Shown piece by piece: positions 8,568 to 16,514 of a stretch of DNA of 64,000 nt (the stretch's first letter is position 1; every line of letters starts with the position of its first letter). The notes under the pieces were generated by a model that saw only the letters and a program-made list of their open reading frames with translations, was not told where the DNA came from and searched no databases. A program made the translations under genes and the position numbers. The stretch is from Kitasatospora paranensis. GTDB lineage: Bacteria > Actinomycetota > Actinomycetes > Streptomycetales > Streptomycetaceae. Location of the stretch: the NCBI RefSeq assembly GCF_039544005.1, contig NZ_BAABKV010000001.1, forward strand, positions 6,262,001 to 6,326,000, read 5' to 3'.

Positions 8568-8849
8568 TATCGGGTCACCGGGTCACCGGGTGCACCGGCC
8601 GCACGCGCACCCGGCTGCCGGCCGCCACCCGACCGGTGCCCTGGGCCGCCGCTTGTTGATGTGGTCACGGACATCGAGGACCGTGGTCACGATGCCGAAG
8701 GGCAAGGTCACCGCGGCTGTCGGCCTCCACCAGGCATGACCGGCGGGCGGAGCCTGTCTCCGTTCGGCTGTCATGAGGGCCGTCCTGCCGGACCTTCCGC
8801 CGGTCGAGCGGGCTCGTCCTCCCGTCGGGAGATCGCCGAGCCCGCTCGG

Positions 8850-9150
8850 CCGGTGTGCAGGATGGAAACGGTCGAGGTCCGCCGGATCCCGGTCGACAAC
8901 CTGGATCGGTGCCGCGGCCCACTGCCACACACTGATGCCCGGCAGGCGGGAGGACCGGATCTGCCCGCGGGTGCCCTCGCCTTCGACGTGGGGCCAGGCC
9001 GCGGCGGTCCGGGCCCGGCCGCCGCCGTGGGAGCGGAGCACCTCGGCGAGGACGGTGACCGTGTCGTAGCCCTCGAGGGCGACGAAGGAGGGTGCCCCGT
9101 CGAGCCGCTCGCGCAGCGCCGATCAGGATCTCGGCGAGGCGCCGGTCGCA
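8850..9150 (-). pseudogene. Remnant of an ABC-transporter substrate-binding protein (C-terminal part)
   Basis: Read leftward, this stretch encodes RRLAEILI, then after a frame change ALRERLDGAPSFVALEGYDTVTVLAEVLRSHG, HVEGEGTRGQI, GISVWQW, PIQVVDRDPADLDRF. This is the pattern of the last third of Leu/Ile/Val-type periplasmic binding proteins (…YDAV.LLA.AL…, EGTRG.I.F, …P.QVV…). No start codon, signal peptide or N-terminal lobe is present, and a TGA interrupts the frame near 9120. Unlike the simple one-base breaks elsewhere in this window, most of the gene is missing, so real decay is likely. The rest of 8568-9253 holds nothing else I can support. Confidence 0.45.
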
Positions 9151-9253
9151 CCCCGCCGTGGCCGGCGATGAGCCGGCCCCTTGCACGACGCGCTGACCGG
9201 AGGCGTGATGTCCGGGCGGGCTTCGGGCGGTGTCCGGGCCTGTGGCCCGTGGA

Positions 9254-9763
9254 TCAACCCAGGCCCGTCCGCGGGTCGATGACCCAGAGGTTGGTGCGCA
9301 GCACCCGGTCGGCGAAGGTGATGCTGCGCTCCTCGACGAATCGGAAGCCGACGCTGCGGCAGATGCCGTTCGAGGGCGCGTTGGCGGTGGCCGGGAAGGC
9401 ATGGACGAGTCCCCAGCGGCCGTCCTCCCGTGCCGCCTCCAGCACCGCGCGGACGGCCCGCTTGCCGTAGCCGCGGCCCTGGAACCCGGGCAGGATCATC
9501 CAGCCGATCTCGGAGATCTGCTCGCCGTCCTCGTCGTGCGACCACAGGGTGATCTGCCCCGCCACCACCTCGGGCGTGGCCGGGTCGGGGACGACCATCT
9601 TGATCCAGCCGGTGTCCGACGCGGCGGTGCCGACGTCGCGGCGTACCTTGTCCGGGATGCCCTCCCGCGGCAGCGGACCGCCGAGGTCCTTCATCATGAC
9701 CGGATCGCACCGCATCCGGACGTAGGCCTCGACGTCGTCGAGCGTGACGTTGCGCAGGTGCAT
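9254..9763 (-). CDS. GNAT family N-acetyltransferase
   Basis: 169 residues from ATG 9763, which has GGAAGGGA eight bases upstream; an in-frame ATG at 9793 would add ten unneeded residues. Acetyl-CoA binding motif A is visible as ILPGFQGRGYGKRAV (Q-x-x-G-x-G), preceded by the beta4 strand ISEIGWMI and followed by GLVHAFPATANAPSNGICRSVGFRFVEE (motif B, Asn and Gly-Phe). This is the RimJ/RimL-like branch that acetylates amines on small molecules or protein N-termini. It lies downstream of a drug exporter on the same strand, so a resistance role is conceivable but unproven. Confidence 0.8.
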   Translation of the reverse strand: MHLRNVTLDDVEAYVRMRCDPVMMKDLGGPLPREGIPDKVRRDVGTAASDTGWIKMVVPDPATPEVVAGQITLWSHDEDGEQISEIGWMILPGFQGRGYGKRAVRAVLEAAREDGRWGLVHAFPATANAPSNGICRSVGFRFVEERSITFADRVLRTNLWVIDPRTGLG

Positions 9764-9895
9764 CCCGTATGTCCCTTCCACTGCCCCGATCATGCCGGGT
9801 GCCCGCCGCCGCTGACCAGAGGTTCTGGCCGGCGGCGGCGGGCAGGTGCGGCGGTCAGCGGGGGCGTCGGGTCGGTCGGCCCGACGGCGGCCCGG

Positions 9896-11401
9896 TCAGC
9901 GCCGTGCGTTCTCCGGTCGCGCGCCCGTGCCCGCGGCCGTCGCGACCGCCGCTGCCGGGGCCGGGGCTGCCGCCGGGGTCGCCGGCCCCCGGACCGCTGA
10001 GGCCGCAGCGGCCTCGACCGGGGCGGGGACGCTCCGCCGCCGGGTCGGGACGAGCATCGCGGCCAGTGCGGCGGCCAGGCAGAACACGGCCAGCAGGGTG
10101 AAGCCGTGGGTGTAGCCGGATGCGTACGGGCGCCCGGAGGCCTGGAGGTGGCCGGTGACCAGGCCGGTCATCACGGCGGCGCCCAGGGAGCCGCCGATGG
10201 TGCGGATGTTGGCGTTCATGCCGGTCGCCGCGCCGGTCTGGGCCGCCGGGACGCTCTGCACGATGAGGTTGCTCATCGATGCGAAGGCGAGGCCGATGCC
10301 GAGTCCGAAGACGCCTGCCGCCAGGGCGACCTGCCACTGCTGGCCGTGCCAGGCGGCGAGGATCGCGCAGGCGACCGCGCCGAGGACGGCGCCCGTGATG
10401 AGCTGCGCCTTGGCGGGGAACCGGCCGGCCAGTCGGCCGCTGACGATGCCGGCGACGAACATCGTGACCAGCATGGGCAGCATCAGCAGTCCGGCGCCGG
10501 TGACGCTCGCGCCGAAGCCGTAGCCCGCCGAAGACGGGGTCTGCGCGAAGCCGGGCAGGAAGGCCCAGACCGCGTACATGCCGCCGCCGAAGAGCAGCGC
10601 GGCGGTGTTGGTCGTCCGGACCGCCGGGAGGCGCATGATGCGCAGGTCGATCAGCGGGTTGCGGGAGCGGGCCTCGACGGCGCCCCAGAGCGCGAACAGG
10701 ACGACCGCCGTCACGAGCAGGCCGATCACCTTCGTGGAGCCCCAACCCCACTTCGACGCCTGGCTGATGGGCAGCAGGAGGGCGACCAGCCAGCCGGAGA
10801 GCAGTACGGAGGCGAGCCAGTTGACGCTGCCCTCGGTGCGGGTCGGCGACTCGGGGACGTAGCGGTGGGCGATCAGTGCGGTGACAGCGACGATGATCAC
10901 CGGGAACCAGAACAGCCAGCGGTAGTCCAGCGCCCCGACGATCGGCCCGGCCAGGACCATGCCGAGGCCGCTGCCGACCGCGATGACGGCGGAGAGGTTG
11001 CTGATGCTGGCGGGCACCCGCGAGGCGGGGAACTCGTCGCGGATGATGCCGAAGGAGAGCGGGAACAGCGCACCGGCGATGCCCTGGAGGACCCGGGCGA
11101 CGATCAGCACGGTGATGTTCGGGGCCAGGGCGGCGACCAGGCAGCCGACCAGGAGGGCGATCAGGGCCGCGACGAGGGTGCGCTTCTTGCCGACCAGGTC
11201 GCCGACCCGGCCGAGGATCGGCGTGAAGATCGAGGCGGAGAGCAGGTAGGCGGTCATCACCCAGGTGACGGTGGCCTGCGAGGTGTGCATGGCGTGCTGG
11301 ACGGTCGGGAGCGCGGGCGTGATCAGCGACTGGAGCAGGGCGAACACGCCTGCGCCGGTCGCGAGGACGCCGAAGGTGAGGCGATTGGAGTGGCGGTTCA
11401 T
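9896..11401 (-). CDS. DHA2-type MFS drug exporter
   Basis: 501 residues, about fourteen hydrophobic segments, starting FGVLATGAGVFALLQSLITPALPTV. Motif A appears as GRVGDLVGKKRTL after helix 2, and motif C region in helix 5 as SGLGMVLAGPIVG. These mark the QacA/EmrB-type proton-coupled drug exporters. The C-terminus is a long Ala/Pro tail outside the membrane core. ATG 11401 follows GGGAAGG. A TetR gene is divergent, and paired palindromes lie in the spacer (see 11600-11640), the classic layout of a self-regulated exporter. Confidence 0.85.
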   Translation of the reverse strand: MNRHSNRLTFGVLATGAGVFALLQSLITPALPTVQHAMHTSQATVTWVMTAYLLSASIFTPILGRVGDLVGKKRTLVAALIALLVGCLVAALAPNITVLIVARVLQGIAGALFPLSFGIIRDEFPASRVPASISNLSAVIAVGSGLGMVLAGPIVGALDYRWLFWFPVIIVAVTALIAHRYVPESPTRTEGSVNWLASVLLSGWLVALLLPISQASKWGWGSTKVIGLLVTAVVLFALWGAVEARSRNPLIDLRIMRLPAVRTTNTAALLFGGGMYAVWAFLPGFAQTPSSAGYGFGASVTGAGLLMLPMLVTMFVAGIVSGRLAGRFPAKAQLITGAVLGAVACAILAAWHGQQWQVALAAGVFGLGIGLAFASMSNLIVQSVPAAQTGAATGMNANIRTIGGSLGAAVMTGLVTGHLQASGRPYASGYTHGFTLLAVFCLAAALAAMLVPTRRRSVPAPVEAAAASAVRGPATPAAAPAPAAAVATAAGTGARPENARR

Positions 11402-11599
11402 CGAACCTTCCCGGGACGCGGGCGGACAGCGGGGCGGAGCAGGCGGAGCGGTGGAGCTGAGCAGGCGGGACGCCGGCGGGCAGGTCGGCCCGGCGCGGCG
11501 GCGCGGCGTTGTGAGGGCCGGGGCCGGCGCGCGGCGTACGGGTCGTGGGGCCGCTGCCGTACGGCGGCAGGGCGGAAGCGGGGCCTCACTGCTAAAGTT

Positions 11600-11640
11600 G
11601 AGGCATGCCTCCAGATTAGCGGAGGTGTGCCTCCGGTTCA
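11600..11640. promoter_or_regulatory. Exporter promoter with two palindromic TetR-type operators
   Basis: Two palindromes lie 22 bp apart centre to centre, i.e. on the same face of the helix: GAGGCATGCCTC at 11600-11611 (perfect, 12 bp) and GGAGGTGTGCCTCC at 11621-11634 (imperfect centre). On the minus strand a -35 like TGAACC (11640-11635) and a -10 TAATCT (11618-11613) are separated by 16 bases, and the second palindrome fills exactly that spacer while the first covers the predicted start point. Binding of the divergently encoded TetR protein would block the exporter promoter. Confidence 0.6.
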
Positions 11641-11665
11641 ACCCGGCGTCCGAAATGAGGTCCCC

Positions 11666-12244
11666 GTGCCGGAACAGGTCGTCGTCAGCGAGTTCATCGC
11701 GGCCCAGCGCCCGCGCCGCGCCGACGCCGCGCGCAACTTCGACGCGCTGCTCGTCGCCGCCCGTGAGGCCTTCGCCGAGCACGGTGCGGAGGCCTCGCTG
11801 GAGGACATCGCCCGTCGCGCAGGCGTGGGCATCGGCACCCTCTACCGCAACTTCCCCACCCGCAGGCACCTCTTCGAGACCGTCTACGCCAACGAGGTCA
11901 ACGACCTGACCCTGGTCGCCGAGGAGGTCTCCGGCCTGCCGCCGTGGGACGCGCTGGCCGGCTGGCTGCGCCGCTTCGTCGCCTACACCCTCACCAAGCG
12001 CGCGATCCGCGAGGCACTGGAGGGCGAGGAGAGCGAGGTCTTCCTGGCCTGCCGCCAGTCGATGTACGACGCCGGCACCCCGCTGCTCGAACGGGCGCAG
12101 AAGTCCGGCGACGTGCGGCCGGACATGAACATCGACGACCTGCTGCGCCTGGTCTCCGGCATTAGCTCGGTCGCCTTCCCCGGCGAGGAGCAGCGCGACC
12201 GGGTGCTCGGGATCGCGCTCGACGGCGTACGCACCACCGGCTGA
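11666..12244 (+). CDS. TetR/AcrR family transcriptional regulator
   Basis: 192 residues from GTG 11666, preceded by ATGAGG. The HTH is at about residues 24-68 (NFDALLVAAREAFAEHGAEASLEDIARRAGVGIGTLYRNFPTRR broken here by domain), with the diagnostic helix-3 GIGTLYRNFPTR. The C-terminal helical half (residues 75-190) is the ligand-binding and dimer domain, with a FACRQSM-like stretch common in the SCO-type AcrR group. It is divergent from the DHA2 exporter and most probably represses it through the palindromes in the 264-bp spacer. Its stop is followed by a strong bidirectional terminator. Confidence 0.85.
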   Translation: MPEQVVVSEFIAAQRPRRADAARNFDALLVAAREAFAEHGAEASLEDIARRAGVGIGTLYRNFPTRRHLFETVYANEVNDLTLVAEEVSGLPPWDALAGWLRRFVAYTLTKRAIREALEGEESEVFLACRQSMYDAGTPLLERAQKSGDVRPDMNIDDLLRLVSGISSVAFPGEEQRDRVLGIALDGVRTTG

Positions 12245-12288
12245 GCGCATCGGAGGACACCTCGGAGGACGTGCCGGAGGACGTACCG

Positions 12289-12334
12289 CCGAGGACCCCG
12301 CCCCGCACCGTCAGGTGCGGGGCGGGGCCCTCGG
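12289..12334. terminator. Bidirectional terminator between TetR gene and chaperone operon
   Basis: A 21-bp stem with one G-T pair and a four-base loop (left arm 12289-12309, right arm 12314-12334, core CCCCGCCCCGCACC). It sits between two converging genes and ends both transcripts. Confidence 0.8.
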
Positions 12335-12343
12335 TTGCGGTCG

Positions 12344-12628
12344 TCAGGCGTCGGCCGCGCCGGCCCGGGCGGTGACCTCGGCGAGGAGGTCCAGGGCCGG
12401 GCGCAGGCCGGGCTCCTGCCGCACCGCGCGGCGCAGCAGGAGCAGGGCGGCGGCGTCGTCCCCGGCCCGGATGCGCTCCAGCGCCTCGTTGTAGTCGATC
12501 CGCCCGGCGTACCGGAGCCGGACGAGTGCCGCGAGATCCTCCCGGCAGGACGGGCAGCGCAGGCTCTCCGCGTCGGCGGGCACCGCGCACTGCGGGCACG
12601 GCACCTCGATCGGCGCCACGGCCGTCAT
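12344..12628 (-). CDS. Small zinc-ribbon protein, last gene of the chaperone operon
   Basis: 94 residues. N-terminal CPQC-x(11)-CPSC forms one zinc ribbon (residues about 11-29); the rest is helical (ALVRLRYAGRIDYNEALERIRAGDDAAALLLLRRAVRQEPGLRPALDLLAEVTARAG) and resembles a single TPR-like or coiled helical hairpin. ATG at 12628 overlaps the Hsp70 stop as ATGA, so its translation is coupled to the Hsp70. No named family. The zinc ribbon matches in style those inserted in the neighbouring Hsp70, suggesting that the two proteins bind the same partner or each other. Confidence 0.7.
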   Translation of the reverse strand: MTAVAPIEVPCPQCAVPADAESLRCPSCREDLAALVRLRYAGRIDYNEALERIRAGDDAAALLLLRRAVRQEPGLRPALDLLAEVTARAGAADA

Positions 12629-15187
12629 CGGGGATCGACCTCCTCCGGGCGGACGGGCCCGACCTGCTCGGGCACGCTGTCGTTGCCCATCTCCCGCTGC
12701 GCCTGCGCGTACAGGCCCAGCAGCGACGAGTTGTGGCGGTTCGCGGCCTCCATGTTGGCCGACTCCACCGCGGAGTCCAGGCCACGCAGCTCCGCGATGA
12801 TCCGCTGGCCCAGGGCCGGCGACACCATGTTCTGGCTGACGTAGATATTGCACATCGTCAGCATCCGGAAGGTGTGGCCCAGCGAGTCGCACAGTTCGTC
12901 CGCGGCGGCGGCCGCCGCCATGGCGCCCTCCCAGTCCGCGGCCTCGCGGCGCTCCCGCAGTTCGGCCGCCACGCTGCGCAGCCGGGCCAGGTCACCCGCG
13001 TCCAGGTGCTTCTCGCAGTACAGGAGGAACAGGCTCAGGTACGCCTCGGTGCTGCGCACCCAGCGCTGCGCGTTCAGCAGGAACTGGGCCCGCTCCAGCG
13101 CGGCGTCCACCGACTCGCCGCCCGTCCGGCCGCCCGCCATGTCGTCAAGGGTGTCCATCAGCCGCTGCGTCTCGCGCAGTTCGGCCTCGGTCAGCTCGTT
13201 CGCCCAGCGGTCGGTGAAGCTCTCGATCTGCCGCTGCTGCTCCTCGACCTGCACCTTGAGCTCCGGGTCGAGGAGGCCCGGCCGAGCTTGACCGTCCGCT
13301 GCTCGCCGCCCTGGATCCGCACCGAGAGGGTGATCGTGCGGTCCTGGTCGAGGCCGAACGACACCTCGACCGGGATCCGGCCGCCCAGCCCGGCGGGCAG
13401 CCGCAGGGTGAGGTGCCCCATCAGCTCGTTCTGCTGGGCGATCGGCTGCTCGCCCTCGTACACGGCCACTTCGAGGCGCTGCTGACCGCCGCCGGAGACG
13501 ACGAACTCCCGGCTGACCGGGGTGCTCGTCGGGTAGCCGGTGCCCTTCGGGATGATCACCGCGAGGCGGCCGTCGTTGAGTTCGATGCCGAGGTCCTTCG
13601 GCGTGATGTCGAAGGGGTTGGTCACCTGCATCAGCTGGCCGCAGGAGGGGCAGACCTCGGTGCCCGGCGGGTTCACCGCCGTGCAGCCGCCGCAGCGCAG
13701 ACCGATGTCCTGGGCGACCGCGGCTGCCGCGGCCGCCGCGGTGGACGCCGTCGGGCCGCCCCCGGCGACGGGCAGTGCCTCGCCGCAGAGGCTGCAGGCG
13801 GTGGCCTCGGCCGCCGCCGGTGTGCCGCAGCGCGCGCAGTCGCGGGTCTGGGCGACGGGCGCCGCGACGGGCGCGGCGGCCTCGCCGTCCAGCTGCTGAC
13901 CGCACTTGGGGCAGGCGTCGGCCGCGGTGTCCACCGGCAGATGACACCCGGTGCAGGTCACCCGGGCGCCGCCCAGCAGCGAGGCCGAGCACTGTCCGCA
14001 CGACGCGGCGGACAGTTCGGCGGGCGTCCGGCACTCCGGGCACTCCACCTCGGCGACCAGGGCCGACTGCACGGCCGCGCCCAGCGCCACGCACTGCATC
14101 GGATTGACGCCGCGCCGGATCCGCCGGGGCCCGAAGACCTCGCCCAACCGCCGTGCCACCAGCGGGATCGCGGTCGACCCGCCGACCAGCAGCACCTCGT
14201 CGATGTCGCCGACGGTGAGGTTGGCCTGCATGATCGCCTTGTGCGTCAGCTCGATGGTCCGCTCGATCCGGGCCTCGATCAGTTCCTCGAAGCGGGGCCG
14301 CTCGAACACCGTCTCCAGCACCAGCTGGCCCGCGCCGAGGCCCGCCAGGACGACGTCCGACGCCTCCTGGTTGGACAGCTCGATCTTGACCACCTCGGCG
14401 GCCGAGGCGATCCGGGGCGGTCCCGCCGGTCCGGCTGGTAGTCCGCGCCGTACTCGTCCCGGATGTCCTCCAGGAGCGCCGTCGTGATGGCCCGGTCGAA
14501 GTCGTCGCCGCCCAGCAGGTTGTCGCCCTCGATGCCCAGCACCGACACCGAGCCGGGCACCAGCAGCAGGATCGAGATGTCGAAGGTGCCGCCGCCCAGG
14601 TCGTAGACCAGGACGGTGCGCCCCTCGTCGCCGGCCTCGGCCGTCATCCCGTAGGCGAGGGCGGCGGCGGTGGGCTCGTTGATCACCCGCAGTACGTGCA
14701 GACCCGCCATCCGGCCTGCCTCCCGGGTCGCCGCGACCTGGCGCTCGCCGAAGTACGCGGGCACGGTGATGACGGCCCGGTGCAGCGGCTCCCCGAGGCG
14801 CTGCTCGGCGTCCTCCTTGAGCCGGTGCAGGATGATCGCGGAGATCTCGATCGGCGTGTACGAGCGGCCGTCGAACCAGACGTTGACGTCGCCGTCGGTG
14901 CCCGCGGTGACCTTGTAGTCCAGCTCGTCGAGGGCCGCCTGCACCTGCGGGTCGCGGAACTTGCGGCCCATGAAGCGCTTGACCGAGCGGATCACGTTCT
15001 CGCCGTCGAGGGCGAGCCGGCTCCGGGCGGTCGACCCGACCAGCAGTTCCCCGCGGCGGCCCCGGCCGACCACGGAGGGCGTGCCCTCCTGGTTCTGCCG
15101 GTTGAAGACGATCTCCGGCTCGCCCCGGCGGAGCTGGGCCACCACGGAGTTGGTGGTGCCCAGGTCGATACCGAGAGTGCGGTACAT
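12625..15187 (-). CDS. Hsp70-family protein with four zinc ribbons between ATPase and substrate domains (two frameshifts)
   Basis: 854 residues if two single missing bases are restored (C/G run near 14414-14417, and near 13277); 2563 + 2 is divisible by three. ATPase domain: phosphate-1 loop GIDLGTTNS (6-14), NEPTAAALAYG (170-180), phosphate-2 YDLGGGTFD (195-203), adenosine motif LLVGGSTAIP. Then, in place of the short DnaK linker, four CxxC...CxxC ribbons (ECPEC...CGQC, CTGC...CPKC, CARC...CSLC, CGGC...CPSC). A beta substrate-binding-like domain follows (NPFDITPKDLGIELNDGRLAVIIPKGT), then a helical C-terminus. The second gene of a GrpE pair lies 45 bases upstream; RBS AAGAGGGGA. An accessory ATP-driven chaperone or assembly factor, not the housekeeping DnaK. 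Confidence 0.8.
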
Positions 15188-15232
15188 GTCGTTCCCCTCT
15201 TGTCCCCTGTGTGCCTGGTGCCGCGTCAGGCC

Positions 15233-15979
15233 CTAGCGCTTGCGTCGCTTGAGCCGTGCTGCCTTGGAACCGCTCTTCCGGGACCGGCTCCCCGTGCCGG
15301 ACCTGCCCGTGCCCGTGCCGGTGTCCGCGGGCGTGGCCGGGCCCTGTTCCGTCGTCGTCCGGTGGACGCTCCCGTCGACCCGGGTGGCCCCGCCGTCCTC
15401 GAATCCTGCGTCGATCCCGAGCGGCCCGCCGGGCTCGCCGGCTTCGGCGCCTCCGGTGGGCTCCGGGTGTTCCGCGGACGGCGGCGCGGGGGTCGTGGCG
15501 ACCACCACCTGGGCCCGGCGCAGCACTTCGTCGTTCCAGAAGAAACCGGTGACCACGCTCTGGACGACCGTCTCCGGCTCCAGCCCGGTGCGCGCCTCGG
15601 TGCCGACGATCTCGGACAGGACGGGGTCGGCGGCCATCCCCTCCAGCCGCATCGGACGCACCCCGGCCTTGGCCAGCTTGCCGAGCAGCCTGCGCCGGGT
15701 CGCCTCGATGCCGGTGCTCCGGCCCAGCCGCACCAGCTCCGGGTCCAGGCCGAGCGCGGCCAGGGCGTCGTCCACCTCGACCAGCAGGCCGAGCAGGTCC
15801 CGCTGGGCCGCCCGGGCGGCGCGCGCCTCGTCGTCCCGGAGCCGCTGCAGCAGCGACGCCCGGAAGAGCAACTGGCTGAACGCCTGGCCCAGATCGACAT
15901 CGAGGGCCCGCTGCGGCACCGCCAGCGGTTCGGCGGTCCGCACCGGTGCGCCGGGTTCCTGCGTGGTCATGGCGTTCAC
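15233..15979 (-). CDS. GrpE-like nucleotide exchange factor
   Basis: 248 residues from GTG 15979, which overlaps the previous stop as GTGA (ATG 15970 is a possible later start). The N-terminal half is a long helix (LGQAFSQLLFRASLLQRLRDDEARAARAAQRDLLGLLVEVDDALAALG) as in GrpE dimers; residues about 145-165 carry the GrpE-type beta wing TVVQSVVTGFFWNDEVLRRAQVVVAT. The C-terminal 80 residues are low-complexity Gly/Pro/Thr ending in a basic KAARLKRRKR tail, absent from housekeeping GrpE. By family it releases ADP from its partner Hsp70, here surely the neighbouring gene's product. Confidence 0.75.
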   Translation of the reverse strand: MNAMTTQEPGAPVRTAEPLAVPQRALDVDLGQAFSQLLFRASLLQRLRDDEARAARAAQRDLLGLLVEVDDALAALGLDPELVRLGRSTGIEATRRRLLGKLAKAGVRPMRLEGMAADPVLSEIVGTEARTGLEPETVVQSVVTGFFWNDEVLRRAQVVVATTPAPPSAEHPEPTGGAEAGEPGGPLGIDAGFEDGGATRVDGSVHRTTTEQGPATPADTGTGTGRSGTGSRSRKSGSKAARLKRRKR

Positions 15980-16404
15980 TCCGGGATCTCGATCGGCGGC
16001 AGCACCGAAAGGTCGGCGGCGAACCGCGCCGGGACGGGCGGTTCGGCGGTGGCCGCGGCGGGGGCGGGGGCGGGCTCCGCGAAGTCCGCGGCCAGCTCCT
16101 CGCGCCGGACGACCAGCAGGTCGGCCGGCGACACCGGCGGCCGGTCCACGACCAGCAGCGGGACGTCCAGTACCGGGGCCAGCAACTCGGCCACCCCGTC
16201 GACGGGTTCGGGCGGCAGTACCTGCTGGATGTCCAGCTCCAGCCGGCGGTCCGGGTTGCGCAGCAGCGCCGCGGCGTCCTGGATCTGCTGACGGGTGTGA
16301 CGGCCCTGCCGCATCGCCGGGCCCACCGCGAGGTTGATCTCGCGCACACCTGCGGTGGGCGGGATGCCCAGGACCTCGTACGGTGACGGTTCGTGCAGGG
16401 GCAT
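15976..16404 (-). CDS. Degenerate J-domain-like protein
   Basis: 142 residues. The start SPYEVLGIPPTAGVREI and the later AAALLRNPDRRLELDI match helices I and III-IV of a J-domain (YEVLGVxxxAxxxEI...AYxxLxDPxxRxxYD), but the loop that should hold His-Pro-Asp reads MRQGRHTRQQ and has no HPD. HPD is needed by canonical J proteins to trigger Hsp70 ATPase. The second half is a Pro/Ala/Val-rich tail. ATG 16404 has GGAGGAGAAGAG upstream. Its stop overlaps the GrpE-like start. Reading: a J-like co-factor that recruits the Hsp70 without stimulating it; homology is weak and should be tested by structure prediction. Confidence 0.55.
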   Translation of the reverse strand: MPLHEPSPYEVLGIPPTAGVREINLAVGPAMRQGRHTRQQIQDAAALLRNPDRRLELDIQQVLPPEPVDGVAELLAPVLDVPLLVVDRPPVSPADLLVVRREELAADFAEPAPAPAAATAEPPVPARFAADLSVLPPIEIPE

Positions 16405-16514
16405 GGCGGCGGTCTCTTCTCCTCCGGCTGCGGCGACGGCCGCAGGACGGCTTCGGTGACGGCTTCGGGCTGCTTCTGGACAGAGGTGGACGTGGGGACG
16501 GCGGAGCCGGACCG

